NCBI RefSeq assembly: GCF_029931775.1 | Contig: NC_079325.1 | Location: forward strand, 39,162,673-39,226,672 | Direction of reading: 5' to 3' | DNA from: Euleptes europaea | Taxonomy: Eukaryota > Chordata > Lepidosauria > Squamata > Sphaerodactylidae | DNA length: 64,000 nucleotides | In this document: positions 1 through 15,545 of the stretch, one piece after another | How the letters are laid out: the number at the start of each line of letters is the position of its first letter | How positions within the stretch are numbered: position 1 is the first letter of the stretch | Notes under the pieces: generated by a model | What the model saw: only the letters and a program-made list of their open reading frames with translations | What the model was told of the DNA's origin: nothing | The model's database searches: none | Position numbers and translations under genes: made by a program

Positions 1-205
1 CAAAGGTCCGCTTTTTGATTTTGCTGGCGGCCTGCTGTTCAGGTACTGCTGGGCCATAAACTTGGTATTTATCTGCTGGAAGTCCATTCCTGCAGCTCCT
101 TGCTCCTGAGGCAGCTCCCCGATGTTGACTCATGCTTTGTCTCCGTCCATCCGGAATGGCGGTCCCAGGTTGTGTGACATCGCCGGGTTCTTGTGTTCCG
201 CTTTG
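1..205 (-). pseudogene. coding-like fragment of unknown origin (tentative)
   Basis: Read on the minus strand, one frame from about position 200 to 1 gives Q/N-, P- and K-rich text. One stretch near MSHNLGPPFRMDGDK is followed by a stop, and a later stretch in the same frame near MDFQQINTKFMAQQY continues to the window edge. The composition recalls a disordered transcription-coactivator tail, but I do not recognise a family. It could be the end of a gene on the left flank, a processed pseudogene, or chance. The human neighbour on this side would be ARRDC1, and this does not look like an arrestin. Confidence 0.2.
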
Positions 206-391
206 GGTTCCATTCTTTATTGTGCCTAGGTTCCCAAGATGGTAGAACAAAAGGGAAGAGGGAATGGCAGGATTATTTATTTATATGAGTTACAACCCCA
301 TCTGAAGTCTCAAGCTCATACCTGAGGGAGAGTTAGGTAGGCACCTTAGAGAGCAGATTTGGAGCACCATTAAAGAGCAAGACATCTATCT

Positions 392-600
392 GTGGTGCAT
401 TTTTATCCTGCCCTTCCTTTCAAAGATCTCAGGGTGGCATACATGATATTCTCCCATTTATCCTCACAACAACCCTGCCAGGTAGGTCAGGCTGTGAGAG
501 GGTGACCAGCTCAAGGTTACCCAGAAAACTTCACGTCAGAATGGGGATTTGAAACCAGGTGTCTCACGGCAGAGCCCTACACTCGAACTACTACAACCAA
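392..600 (-). repeat. tRNA-derived SINE (GTGTAGTGGTTAG family), minus strand
   Basis: The stretch contains the family hallmarks in reverse: a body block near CCTCACAACAACCCTGCCAG, then a GGGGATTTGAAACCAGG block corresponding to the tRNA B box, and finally the diverged head. The same family recurs at 20225, 29955, 33345, 39940, 52146 and 58378. This copy is diverged and therefore old. Confidence 0.7.
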
Positions 601-1489
601 ACTGGTTAATCTTCCTTTGTCTTTGGTATTTTTCTTGGGAGAGAAAGGGTGCAACTTTCCAGGAGCCCTAGGCCCTTTAATTGGTGGCTGAGGCTAGTGT
701 TCTTTCCTCTCACACTGCCTGCAGTTTATCTTTTCCTCCATCTTCTCTCTCCACCCACTATTCCATTTTAGACTGGAAGCTCTTTTGTTTTAAATTCCCA
801 TTAAAAATTCCAAAATATACTGTACTCCCCCTCAAATTCCTGCTGCCTCCTATCTCCCTAACAGTAAGCTACAAGGAAGGAGTTAAAAGATTGCCAGGCA
901 GAAAGAAAGGAGATGGATGATGGATGAAAGAAAGGGGAAGGGGTCTTAAAGCAAATCAGGTATACTGGAGTGTTACTTAAGACCTTAACGTGATGAGGGG
1001 GTTTGGGTGTGTCAGTGAAGCTGAGAGTAATACCGTAAGGGGTCTAGATTCTATCAAGAGGCTAAACTAGCAGAGTCACACAAGCCGGAATGGTCACTGC
1101 TGAGACACCAGATTAAGATGCATCCACCACCTTCAGGGATCAATGGCCACATCAGCAGAAGAGAATGGACAGTTCCAGTGGTGATGGGGGCAGAGGAATC
1201 ATTGAAGGGTAGCTACTGAGCAGCAGCAGTAATGGAAGCTGACACTGGTGGAAGATCTTTCATAGCAATGGCTGTGCCACTTTGGCTAACCCTGGTTAGT
1301 ACTGCACAGAATAAGGCAATGGTAAGCCATTTCTGACCATCTCTTTACCCTGAAAATCCTATGATGAGACAACCCAAATTAAAAAAGATATAGTGCTGGA
1401 AGACAGAACCTCCAGATTGGAAGGTACTCAGCTACAGGGAAGAGCTGAGGACATGTACAAGTAGCACTATTCTTAATGGACTAAAGCTG
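601..1489. other. intergenic stretch without recognised feature
   Basis: I see no gene, RNA or clear repeat here. The 79-residue open frame at 681-920 shows no recognisable domain or splice support. The part from about 1080 to 1480 may be a degraded upstream portion of the BovB LINE that follows. Confidence 0.5.
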
Positions 1490-2720
1490 AAAGGACATTC
1501 AGTTGATGTGAATGGATGCAAAAAGAAAGTCTAAAGTTGTTTGACGCATATAACAGGAACATGAATGTGAGAAGTATGAATCAAGGTAAGCTTGAAATTG
1601 TAAAATGAGAAATGGGATGTTTAAACATTGCACTCCTGGGAGTGAGTGGACTAAAGTGCACTGGATTAGGACATTTTCAGTCAGAAAATTACAAAGTGTT
1701 TTACTCAGGGAATTATAATCACAGAAGTAACAGAGTTGCTTTAATAGTGAGGAGAGATGTGGCACAGGCATTCAGGAGGTATAATGTAAAGTCTGACCAA
1801 ATAATATCAATGAGACTTCATGGAAAGCCTATCAACATAGAGATCATATTGCAAATTTACATTGATTCTGGGAGCACAAGAGAATTGCAGAAGACAATTA
1901 GCTTGCGTTTTATAGATTACAGCAAAGATTTTAACGAATAGCTATGGTTGGTTTTTAAAAGTAATGGGTGTGCTGCAGCATCTGATTGTTTTGATGTGCA
2001 ACCTGTATACTGGTGAAGAGGCTACTGTTAGGACAGATTATGGAAAAACAGAATGGTTTCCAATTGGCAAAGGGGTCAGACAAGGATGTATTTTATCTCT
2101 TCATCCTATATGCAGAACATATCATAAGGAAAGCTGGCTTAGATTTAGATGAAGGTGGAGTCAAAATTGGTGGACGGAACATTGACAATTTGAGATAGGC
2201 AGATGACACCACATTATTGACAGAAAATAGTGAAGACTAGGGCTGTGCACCATCTTCCCCCCCTCCCAGTATTTTTCGGGTTCAGGTTTAACAAACCTGG
2301 AAATGTTCAAAAAATCTGAAACAGCTGAATATAAGGATTTGGCTATTTAGAATAATTGAAAATTCCCAGTTTATTAAACCCAAATCCAAAAAATACGTGG
2401 AACCCAGCATTCGGATTTCCACCGCCTGCCGTCTCTGGGGTCCTCGGTGTTGCCAAAGCGTCTCCGAATAATGCAGAAAAAGATATAGCATTATTCAGGG
2501 CCCACTGAAAAATACATAAAGGTATTTTTTTGGGGGTGGGGGTTTGGTTCAGTTTTAGTTGAATGCACACCCCTAGGTGAAGACATGAAATGACTACTGC
2601 TGAAGGTAAAAGGAGAAAGTGCCCAGTTGATATACCAGGTCTCATGGATCCAAGAATGTTTTGGGATATCTGTACAAGGAAAAATTCAGATGTTCTGACA
2701 GCTGGTTACAGGAAGCCCTA
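1490..2720 (+). mobile_element. RTE/BovB LINE fragment (endonuclease and reverse-transcriptase pieces)
   Basis: At 1612-1860 the plus strand encodes an apurinic-endonuclease-like piece with the RTE-type pattern LGVSGLKCTGLGHFQSEN and a following SNRVALIVRRDVAQAF. From about 1900 it switches to reverse-transcriptase text, including YSKDFNE, NLYTGEEATVRTDYGKTEWF and IGKGVRQGCIL, then a remnant of the ADDT catalytic box near 2199. The middle of the ORF (endonuclease end to RT palm start) is deleted, and several frameshifts and stops are present. A hAT element at 2238-2576 splits it, and LINE text resumes at 2577. The RTE/BovB assignment rests on family resemblance of these motifs. Confidence 0.75.
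2238..2576. mobile_element. non-autonomous hAT-like element nested in the BovB LINE
   Basis: The ends are near-perfect inverted repeats (TAGGGCTGTGCAC at left; TGCACACCCCTAG at right). They are flanked by an exact 8-bp duplication, GTGAAGAC, at 2230-2237 and 2577-2584. An 8-bp duplication with short inverted ends is typical of hAT transposons. The 339-bp interior has no coding capacity, so it would need transposase in trans. Removing it restores continuous LINE text. Confidence 0.8.
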
Positions 2721-3295
2721 CACCAAATAAAAACTTGTCCCAGTACATGTATTTAAGCATGTAATAAGTCGGTCATAATGCCCCAGCTAATTTCTTAGGA
2801 GGGTATTTGATTAGAAGGGTGCAGGAAACCCAGCTGCTCTTTTAACAGGTAGAGTGGCCAGAGAACATGTGTAACCCCAGCACATCAGAGGGGCAAAAAA
2901 ATAAAAAGGAAATCCATGTAATACCTTTTGTTAGGACCAACCAAATTGACACATCATGGAGTGAGCTTTCTTAGGGTCACTTTGTTAAAAAAGGAGTGTG
3001 GTCTCCATTAAGGTTGAGAGTGGAATGCCTCCTTGCCCGCTCCCTACCCACTGGCGCTTGTGGACTAAGCCACACAGCACCAGCAAGGCCGGTACGTCAC
3101 TTGTCATCCCGCCTTCTGTTTAACAGACAACTGCCAGTGGTGACAATTGCCATGATGGATGCTGCACAGTGGCCTTCATATCGCTATGGGGAAAGCGACC
3201 TCTCTATGTAAGGAAATATAAAAAACGTACAGGCATATATAATACACAAATATATATAATATTTTTGCAGAGTGATTATAAACACCCAAACCTAA
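2721..3295. other. intergenic stretch without recognised feature
   Basis: No supported gene or repeat family. A 71-residue open frame at 2996-3211 has no recognisable domain. Confidence 0.5.
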
Positions 3296-3540
3296 GTGTG
3301 TGTGTGTGTTAAGTGCTGTCAAGTCGCTTCTGACTCATGGCGACCCTATGAATGAAAGTCCTCCAAAATGTCCTATCCTTGACAGCCTTGCTCAGATCTT
3401 GCAAACTGAGGGCTGTGGCTTCCTTTATTGAGTCCATCCATCTCTTGTTGGGTTTTCCTCTTTTCCTGCTACCCTCCACTTTTCCTAGCATGACTGTCTT
3501 TTCCAGTGACTCTTGTCGTCTCATGACGTGACCTACGTGT
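3296..3540 (-). mobile_element. RTE/BovB-type LINE 3' end with TG/CA microsatellite tail
   Basis: The minus strand (3309-3524) encodes a LINE ORF2 C-terminus with the pattern KRGKPNKRWMDSIKEATALS and then DRTFWRTFIHRVAMSQKRLD. This matches the RTE-type D-R-x-x-W-R-x-x-x-H-x-V-A-x-S-x-x-R-L ending. The 3' end runs into a (TG)n/(CA)n tract at 3298-3310, as expected for a simple-repeat LINE tail. The frame is intact over about 70 codons, but the rest of the element is absent (5' truncation). Confidence 0.7.
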
Positions 3541-3754
3541 ACAATATTAGTACAGAAGAGAGAACTGAGTAACTGTTATTGAAAGGGGAAGCCGACATTT
3601 AAACATTCTTGTCAAAATTCTAAGCTACGATGTAATTTAGCGTATTTGCTGTATTCTTTCAGCACGCTGAGCCTATGTTTGAACATATATTCATATTAAA
3701 ACCATACGGAAAGGAACGTGTGTGGCAATTTGTATGATCCCAATAACAATATTA

Positions 3755-4040
3755 GGAGCCCCGTGGCGCAGATTGGTAAACTGCAGTACTGCAGTCCAAG
3801 CTCTGCTCACGACCTGTGTTCGATCCCCACGGAAGTCGGTTTCAGGTAGCCGGCTCAAGGTTGACTCAGCCTTCCATCCTTCCGAGGTCGGTGAAATGAG
3901 GACCCAGCTTGCTGGGGGTAAAGGGAAGATGACTGGGGAAGGCCCTGGCAAACCACCCCGCAAAGTCTGCCTAGGAAACGTCGGGATGTGACGTCACCCC
4001 ATGGGTCAGGTGCTTGCACAGGGGACCTTAACCTTTTTTA
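3755..4040 (+). repeat. Sauria SINE, plus strand
   Basis: It starts GGAGCCCCGTGGCGCAGA, with tRNA-like A box and B box (GTTCGATCC). The Sauria body follows (GTAGCCGGCTCAAGGTTGAC, then CCCAGCTTGCTGGGGGTAAA), and the end is CACAGGGGACCTTAACC. This family is known from lepidosaurs, so it is one of the strongest clues to the organism. The copy is nearly full length, with a small deletion just before the tail. Confidence 0.9.
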
Positions 4041-4524
4041 GTAACCATATTACGCTGGCCACAGAACGTCGCAATGAAAAGCCACCTTCTGTTAGTCTTG
4101 GAAGCGCCAGAAAGCGACGAGCGTTGGCACTCTCCTGCTCTGCCCCATTAAAAAAAAAAAACAATTCATAGGGGCCGTGACGTCACTCGTCGGCCGGCCT
4201 CATCTCCTCACGTGCCTTTTTTTTTCTTTCGTGCGTCATCGCGGCGGCGCCGAGCTCTGCTCTCGCGCGCGCGCGCGCGGCCGTCGAGTAATGAGTGACG
4301 CAGGAGTGCGGCTCGCGCTCCGATTGGCTGGCGACCCGAAGGGTTGGCGGCGGCGGTGGTGTGTGCGGCCCCGCCCCCTTCCCTCCTCGGGCGTGCGCGG
4401 GGCGGCGGCGGCGGCGCGTGGCAGGGGTAGCGGCGTCTCCGTCTGCGACTCCCCTCTTCCCTCCCCCTCCCCCTCCTCTCCTCCTTTTATTTTTACTCCT
4501 CTTTTTCCCTGAGAGGCCAAGGCC

Positions 4525-10257
<5,733 letters not shown>

Positions 10258-11019
10258 CTGGCTAACTGAGGCCTTAGCCCCACAGGCACCTTCCTGGAGG
10301 GCAAGGGGAGGTGTCTGATTTGCACAGACTGCTCACTTGAAGCCAGAGGCACTGACAACAGAAACAAAAATTTACAAACCAACCCCTGTGATGCTTGAGG
10401 AAAGGGACTGGCTTTCCCCTTCCAGTGTTAGTCTCAAGCAAAAAAGACTACTGGGGAAGTTCTCCTGGCAGGAAGCTTCCCGTTATTTATATGTTAATAT
10501 GTTTGTAAACTTGTGTACAGTTTTTTTTGTTAGCAGTTCTCTTATATAGGACTCATTTACTGTAATGTTCAGGTGAGAACACATTGTTGGTCAAAATAAC
10601 TGTCCTGTAGCGAAAACTTTTCCTCTTCCCTTGGCTGGGAGAAGGCCAGGGGAGCTAGCTCAGACATCAACAGTTAATCTGAACAACTCTGCATGGAAGC
10701 TGTTTTCAAGTAAAGGATTGGAATGGATTGACTGCCTTCTTACTCTTAGTCGGTGTGAAAATGGTCAGTATTTGGAGACCCCATTTGCTACTGCTGACCA
10801 ACTCAGCTTCTGCATCTTCACATGCCATTGTCCTACCTCTTCTCAGCCTCTGATTGGTTGCCACAACCATAATCCATCACTTGTCCTGATATTAGCACAT
10901 TGGCCTTAGGACAACACAGGCAGCATCAGCGGAGTGTGTTTGCAAGCCTCAGTTGAGCAGTTACTTTTGCTGCTCCCTTGACAACTAAATCAAAATGGTA
11001 CAGCCCTTATTGGTGCATT
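10258..11019 (+). other. ZMYND19: ZMYND19 3' UTR and flank
   Basis: AT-moderate sequence after the stop with no other gene. There is no AATAAA in the first 750 bp. The first plausible signal is ATTAAA at 11405-11410, just past a CR1 fragment, so the 3' UTR could be about 1.1 kb. This is inference from signals only. Confidence 0.45.
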
Positions 11020-11345
11020 TCAGTTTAGAAGGTCAGACCAGAACCAACGGGTTGAAATTAAATCAAAAGAATTTTCTAACAGAGCAGTTCCTCAGTGGAA
11101 CAGGCTTCCTCGGGAGGTGGTAAACTTCCCTGAAGGTTTTTAAGAAGAGGCTAGATGGCCATCTGTCAGCAATGCTGATTCTATAACCTTAGGCAGATCA
11201 TGAGAGGGAGGGCACCCTGGCCATCTTCTGGACATGAAGTATGGGTCACTGTGTGTGGGGGGGAGAATTTCCTGCATTGTGCAGGGGGTTGGACTAGATG
11301 ACCCTGGTGGTCCCTTCCAACTCTATGATTCAATTCTATGAGATG
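11020..11345 (+). mobile_element. CR1 LINE 3' end
   Basis: It carries the characteristic CR1 3' text: CAGTGGAACAGGCTTCCTC, GGTTTTTAAGAAGAGGCTAG, then GGGGGTTGGACTAGATGACC. The end is the CR1 type of short repeats, CTATGATTCAATTCTATGA. It is strongly 5' truncated. Confidence 0.85.
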
Positions 11346-12506
11346 TGTGAGCTGTCATCGCCCAGAGTACCTAAGTGATAATCTCTGCTCCATGTGCACA
11401 CATCATTAAAGTAAATGGCAAAATACTCTCTTGGTCACTGACCTACAGATTTATAATTCTCTTATTCGAACTAGCCTTTCTATAGCCAGGGATAGGATCA
11501 AATCATTAGTATATTCAGTATATGTTCTTGCCTGGGGGTGGGCAGTAGACCAGGCTGTAAGTCAGATACGAGTGTCACAATTTTCTAGAGAAAATTCACC
11601 ATACAGATGTAGGAATAGAGTGTGCTCAATTAACTTCCAGGGCAAATAATGGCAGCTTTCAACCAGACTTTCCAGTTTTATGTTACTCCACTCTTTTTCC
11701 TGTCCCTGTTAATTCAAAGTCTTGGGTTTATTAAATGATGGGATACTGTATTTGCCAGGGGTATCAGTAGCTAATGCAAACCTATGCTTTAAGGCTTCCC
11801 ACAAGTCTGGCTAGTTTCTTGAGTGCTTCGGGCTGGAGCTCACAGTTCAAATAGGGAATGATTGCAGTGGCAGCTGTTTCTACACAGGAAATGCATAAAA
11901 GTGTGTGCATGTATGTGTTGCTTACATAAGGGATCAAAGGCAGGAACAGCCAGGGGAGTTAATTTATATGGCCAAAGCTCTTGCAGCAAGTGGGCCAAAT
12001 CTGGCCCCCTAAAGAGTACCACCCAGTGTCTTAAATGTGAACTTTGATGCAAGAGAGCCATGTGACTGATAACCAGAAGTGTTGGCAGCTCCCCTCTCCA
12101 TCACCTTCTTAAAGTGGTGCTTGTACAATGAGTTGCTTACCAAGGTGTCGTCATTACATAGTATATTAGGTACTCCTGGCTAGGAATGTATATTGTTTTG
12201 CACCCTTAATCTGACCCTGTTTTTAAAAAACAAGCAAACCCCTAAATACTCTTAGGCTAGTCTTGTACAATCTTTAATTTTTCAGGTGCACTTAAATCTG
12301 CCTAAAATTTTCTGGAATTATAATGGCTGGGTACTATCCAAAGTACTTTAGGTATTCCAGTTCTTTGAATGGAATAGCTGTTGAAAAACAAGCCATGGGA
12401 TGAGAGATTCTCGACCTCATTTTATTCTGAAGCATCACCCATCCTTTTGGGTTCAGGGCAAACCACATGTTTCCCATTGAACCCCATCATTTTAAATGTC
12501 CATGCC
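11346..12506. other. ZMYND19-DPH7 intergenic, no recognised feature
   Basis: No supported gene or repeat. The open frames of 60-73 codons overlapping on both strands near 11840-12061 look like chance. Confidence 0.5.
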
Positions 12507-12515
12507 TAAGGCATG

Positions 12516-12770
12516 CCCCGTGGCACAGTGTTAAGCTGTAGTATTGCAGTCAAAAGCTCTGCTTACGACTGGAGTTCGATCCCGATGGAAGTCGGTTTCA
12601 GGTAGCCGGCTCGGTGAAATGAGTACCCAGCTTGCTGGGGGTAAAGGGAAGATGACTGGGGAAGGCACTGGCAAACTACCCCACAAAGTCTGCCTTGGAA
12701 ACGTTGGGATGTAACATTACCCCATGGGTCAGGAATGACCTGGTGCTTGCACAGGGGACCTTTACCTTTT
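12516..12770 (+). repeat. Sauria SINE with 9-bp target duplication
   Basis: The body matches the 3755 copy (GGAAGTCGGTTTCAGGTAGC; AGCTTGCTGGGGGTAAAGGG; GGGGACCTTTACCTTTT). It is flanked by TAAGGCATG at 12507-12515 and 12771-12779. The first few bases (GGAG) are missing, consistent with slight 5' truncation. An internal block between the GTAGCCGGCTC and GGTGAAATGAG segments is deleted relative to the other copies. Confidence 0.9.
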
Positions 12771-12784
12771 TAAGGCATGTTATC

Positions 12785-12860
12785 CTTGCTTTATGCATCT
12801 CATAGCCCTGTCATACTGCCCACAGCCCATCTCCAGAGAGGAGTTTAAATAAAAATTCCT
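12785..12860 (-). repeat. short repeat, inverted partner of 16270-16350
   Basis: Its reverse complement matches the region at 16270-16350 almost base for base over about 70 bp. Shared blocks are GGAATTTTTATTTAAACTCC and GGGCTGTGGGCAGTATGACA, then GGGCTATGAGATG. I do not recognise the family. The pair could be two copies of an undescribed repeat or a local inverted duplication. Confidence 0.6.
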
Positions 12861-12869
12861 AAGTGCACA

Positions 12870-13568
12870 CTGGGTATGGTTTGTAGAAGTATGCGAAGCC
12901 ACCAAAAGTAGCCTTTGGGATGCATTTGCACCTATACCTCTCAATCAGCAGGTTTGGCCAGTAGTAAAATAGTTATTTTGTGTAGTTGTTTGCAGTGCCA
13001 ACTTACATTTATTGAAGTAACTGCTTGGCAAACTGTTAAGAGCATGAATATACCTGCACAGCGGCATGTTATTTTTCTGGGTGTGATTGCTTCCTTGGTA
13101 TGTAATTTCACCATGAATTCTTTTAAATTAATATTTCCTCCCCATATTTGCCTTCTTATATATGTACATGTGAAGATGTTGTTTTAAACGTATACCCTCA
13201 AAGCTGTAAAATGTGAACAGGACCAAAGGTGTTATAGGTATCAGAGCACTGCTATTGGCTGAAGCTCCTATTTCAGACATCTCTTTTAAAACCAATGTAG
13301 CTTTGGGCACCCAATCAAAACAATTTCCACGCCACACATAATGCATCTGGCCATCTAAAATTGTACACTGTGTAAATAACCCATAACACGACCGTGTCAA
13401 AAACGGACTGTCTTTGCACGGCTCTCAGCAGGTCTACAAGCGACTGAAATACTTGGCCTTGCTTTTTACCAGTATAACAGCCTGATTTTTAGGATCAGAA
13501 CACCTCTTATAATACAATGCAAAGAGGGCAGGCTGGGTTTTTGACGGGGAGACGGTTTTAAACCCTCA
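12870..13568. other. intergenic stretch without recognised feature
   Basis: No gene, RNA or repeat family recognised. Both-strand 90-codon open frames lack domains. Confidence 0.45.
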
Positions 13569-13623
13569 TCCATGCCTAGGGTTGCCAGCTCCAGGTTGGG
13601 AAATGCCTGGAGACGGGGTGGAG

Positions 13624-13830
13624 TATGGTTGCCAACCTCCAGGTGGCGGCTGGAGATCTGCTATTACAACTGATCTTCAGGCGACAGAGAATCAGTTCCC
13701 CTGGAGAAAATGGCCACTTTAGCAATTGGACTCTATGACCCTGAAGCCCCTCCCTTCCCCAAACCCCGCCCTCCTCAGGCTCCGCCCCAAAAACCTCCTG
13801 CCGGTTGCGAAGGGGGGCCTGTCAAGCCTA
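13624..13830. mobile_element. second hAT-like copy of the same family, nested
   Basis: It begins TATGGTTGCCAACCTCCAGG and ends with a diverged inverse of that end (GTCAAGCCTA). The 8-bp duplication GGGTGGAG lies at 13616-13623 and 13831-13838. The internal text contains the family's CCTTCCCCAAACCCCGCCC block. The element is 207 bp and non-coding. Confidence 0.7.
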
Positions 13831-13894
13831 GGGTGGAGGGACTCCAATGCCGTAAAGTCCAGTTGCCAAAACAACCATTTTCTCCAGGTGAACT

Positions 13895-14415
13895 CCGTGC
13901 CGGATTTACTTATAAGCTAAACAAGCTATAGCTTAGGGCCTCACTCTCTTGGCCCCCCCCAAAATTTTTTAAAGGGAAACAAATACATATTTTGTTATGT
14001 GCAAATGGCTTTAGATACCTATTAGGTCCATAAATTACCATATAGCATATGTAGAAAAGGGCAAGAGTCCAGTAGCACCTTAAAGACTAACAAAAATATT
14101 TTCTGGTAGGGTATGAGCTTTCGTGAGCCACAGCTCGCTTCTTCAGATACCACTTCTGAAGAAGTGAGCTGTGGCTCACGAAAGCTCATACCCTGCCAGA
14201 AAATATTTTTGTTAGTCTTTAAGGTGCTACTGGACTCTTGCCCTTTTCTACTATTGCAGACAGACTAACACGGCTTCCTACTGTGAATTATCATATAGCA
14301 TATATTCGACACAAAAAACAGCGACAATTTGTTGTTGACAAAGGACAGCTGGACATATGGAGGGCCCCATGACCTTCAATAGCTTAGGGCCTCATCAAAC
14401 CTAAATCCGGCCCTG
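13895..14415. mobile_element. hAT-like element (CAGGGCCGGATTTA ends), nested
   Basis: The left end CCGTGCCGGATTTA and the right end TAAATCCGGCCCTG are inverted repeats. The 8-bp duplication GGTGAACT is at 13887-13894 and 14416-14423. Subterminal GCTTAGGGCCTCA blocks occur in direct orientation near both ends. A palindromic Penelope-like insertion sits inside at 14051-14285. Without it the element would be about 270 bp, non-autonomous. Confidence 0.75.
14051..14285. mobile_element. palindromic Penelope-like retroelement tail with hammerhead-like core
   Basis: Two tail copies stand head to head, with arms of about 100 bp (14051-14150 and 14155-14254) and almost no loop. The right arm adds the outer text GACAGACTAACACGGCTTCC. 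An 18-bp duplication with one mismatch (AATTACCATATAGCATAT) lies at 14033-14050 and 14286-14303. Each arm holds CTGAAGA, a 6-bp stem (one mismatch in the left arm) and GAAA; on the plus strand these are at 14156-14162, 14164-14179 and 14180-14183. Assignment to Penelope-like elements is from memory of widespread vertebrate repeats of this type and their reported hammerhead motifs, so it is inference. Confidence 0.6.
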
Positions 14416-14604
14416 GGTGAACTGATCTCTATGGGCTGGAGATCAGTTGTAATAGAGGGAGATCTCCAGCCACCACCTGGAGGTTGGCACCCCATCCATG
14501 CCCCTTACTAGTCACGCAGCCTAACCCACCTTGATGGTGATTATGAGGGGGAAATGGGACAGGCGGAGAAGGGGGACGCCCCATCACCAGTCCATATCTG
14601 ATGT

Positions 14605-15065
14605 ATTCAACAGTAGAAAAGGGCAAGAGTCCAGTAGCACCTTAAAGACTAACAAGAATATTTTCTCAGTGGGTAGCCGTGTTAGTCTGTCTGCAGTAGT
14701 AGAAAAGGACAAGAGTCCAGTAGCACCTTAAAGACTAACAAAAATATTTTCTGGCCGGGGATGAGCTTTCGTGAGCCACAGCTCACTTCTTCAGATACAG
14801 CTAGAATGTGAATCCATCTGTCTTTAAGTAGAGGAGAGTGAATTCAGACCAGCATTAGTATGTAAATGTTAACAGTATGTCCATGTGAATAGCAGGCGTG
14901 ATGGGATGAGGTGTGGTGTGCAGAAGAGTCTGTCATGTCCAGGGGAGAGATGGGTGTGGAGAAATCAGCATTGGTCATGGGCCATGAATGCAAGGTCTTT
15001 ATTCAGCCCAGGTAAACGCGTTGACTTCAGTTTGAATAGCAACTGTAATTCAGCGGTTGGGCTGT
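14605..15065 (-). mobile_element. Penelope-like element fragment(s), minus strand
   Basis: Two stacked tail copies, starting near 14612 and near 14698, share AGAGTCCAGTAGCACCTTAA and AAGACTAACAA. The second continues through the CGTGAGCCACAGCTCACTTC hairpin into about 270 bp of upstream element text reaching the DPH7 CpG island at about 15066. It is 5' truncated and non-coding. Family assignment is as for 14051-14285. Confidence 0.6.
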
Positions 15066-15545
15066 ATTCAAGATGGCCTACTCCCCGGGACGCGCGCACA
15101 GGATTGTGGCCGCGCTTCTCGGAGGAAGGCCCGGATGGAACAAGCGCCGCGGTGCCGGGGGCGGGGGCTGCCTCGCGGGGTTTCTTCCCCCGGTCGGCGC
15201 TTGTGCGTGGGACAAGGCGGAAAGCAAACCGGCTCCGCGATGGCCGCCTTCCCGGCGGAAGGAAGGAAGGAGCGAGGGGGAAAGGCGGGCGCCTCAGGTC
15301 GGCTTAGGCCGGGGCCGGCAAGGCGGAGGCGCGTCACGGCCCGGCCTCCTCCTTCACGCCCTTCGGAAGAGCGGACGGGTGTGTGGCGTTCACGGGGCCG
15401 GGGCTGGCTTCGCCTCCCCGCCGGCGAAAGCGGCTGGGATGCCTCATGAGAGGCGGAGGGGAAGACAAGGCTGGACATGGGTCGCTTTCCGGGGGTGGGG
15501 GGCTGCCTTCTGTTAGCGTAGCCCCACACTGCTCGGTTAAGCAGG
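15066..15545 (+). promoter_or_regulatory. DPH7: CpG island, probable DPH7 promoter and untranslated exon 1
   Basis: A sharply bounded GC- and CpG-dense block begins exactly where the Penelope-like fragment ends. It lies 1.3 kb upstream of the first DPH7 coding exon, which itself starts after a splice acceptor (TTCTTCCAG at 16778-16786). An untranslated exon must therefore lie upstream, most likely here; several GT donors are possible and I could not choose one. Overlapping open frames of 120-153 codons in this block are composition artefacts. Confidence 0.7.

Larger units (their letters stand above)
13577..14494. mobile_element. non-autonomous hAT-like element (TAGGGTTGCCA ends), outermost of a nest
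   Basis: The ends are TAGGGTTGCCAGCTCCAGG at left and CACCTGGAGGTTGGCACCCC at right, inverted relative to each other. They are flanked by TCCATGCC at 13569-13576 and 14495-14502 (8 bp). The element has no coding capacity. It is interrupted by a younger copy of its own family (13624-13830) and by a different hAT (13895-14415). Related text occurs inside the hAT at 23720. Confidence 0.75.

Noticed and set aside
3755-3840. tRNA gene (A and B boxes present)
   Set aside because: The boxes belong to the tRNA-derived head of a Sauria SINE; no tRNA cloverleaf with acceptor stem is formed. The same applies to the other SINE heads.
10337-10549. Short plus-strand frame after the ZMYND19 stop as an extra coding exon
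   Set aside because: ZMYND19 is complete at its normal length and this lies in its 3' UTR.
15057-15529. Frames of 122-153 codons on both strands as DPH7 or novel protein
   Set aside because: They overlap in several frames at once in a CpG island; the DPH7 N-terminus is clearly encoded at 16809.
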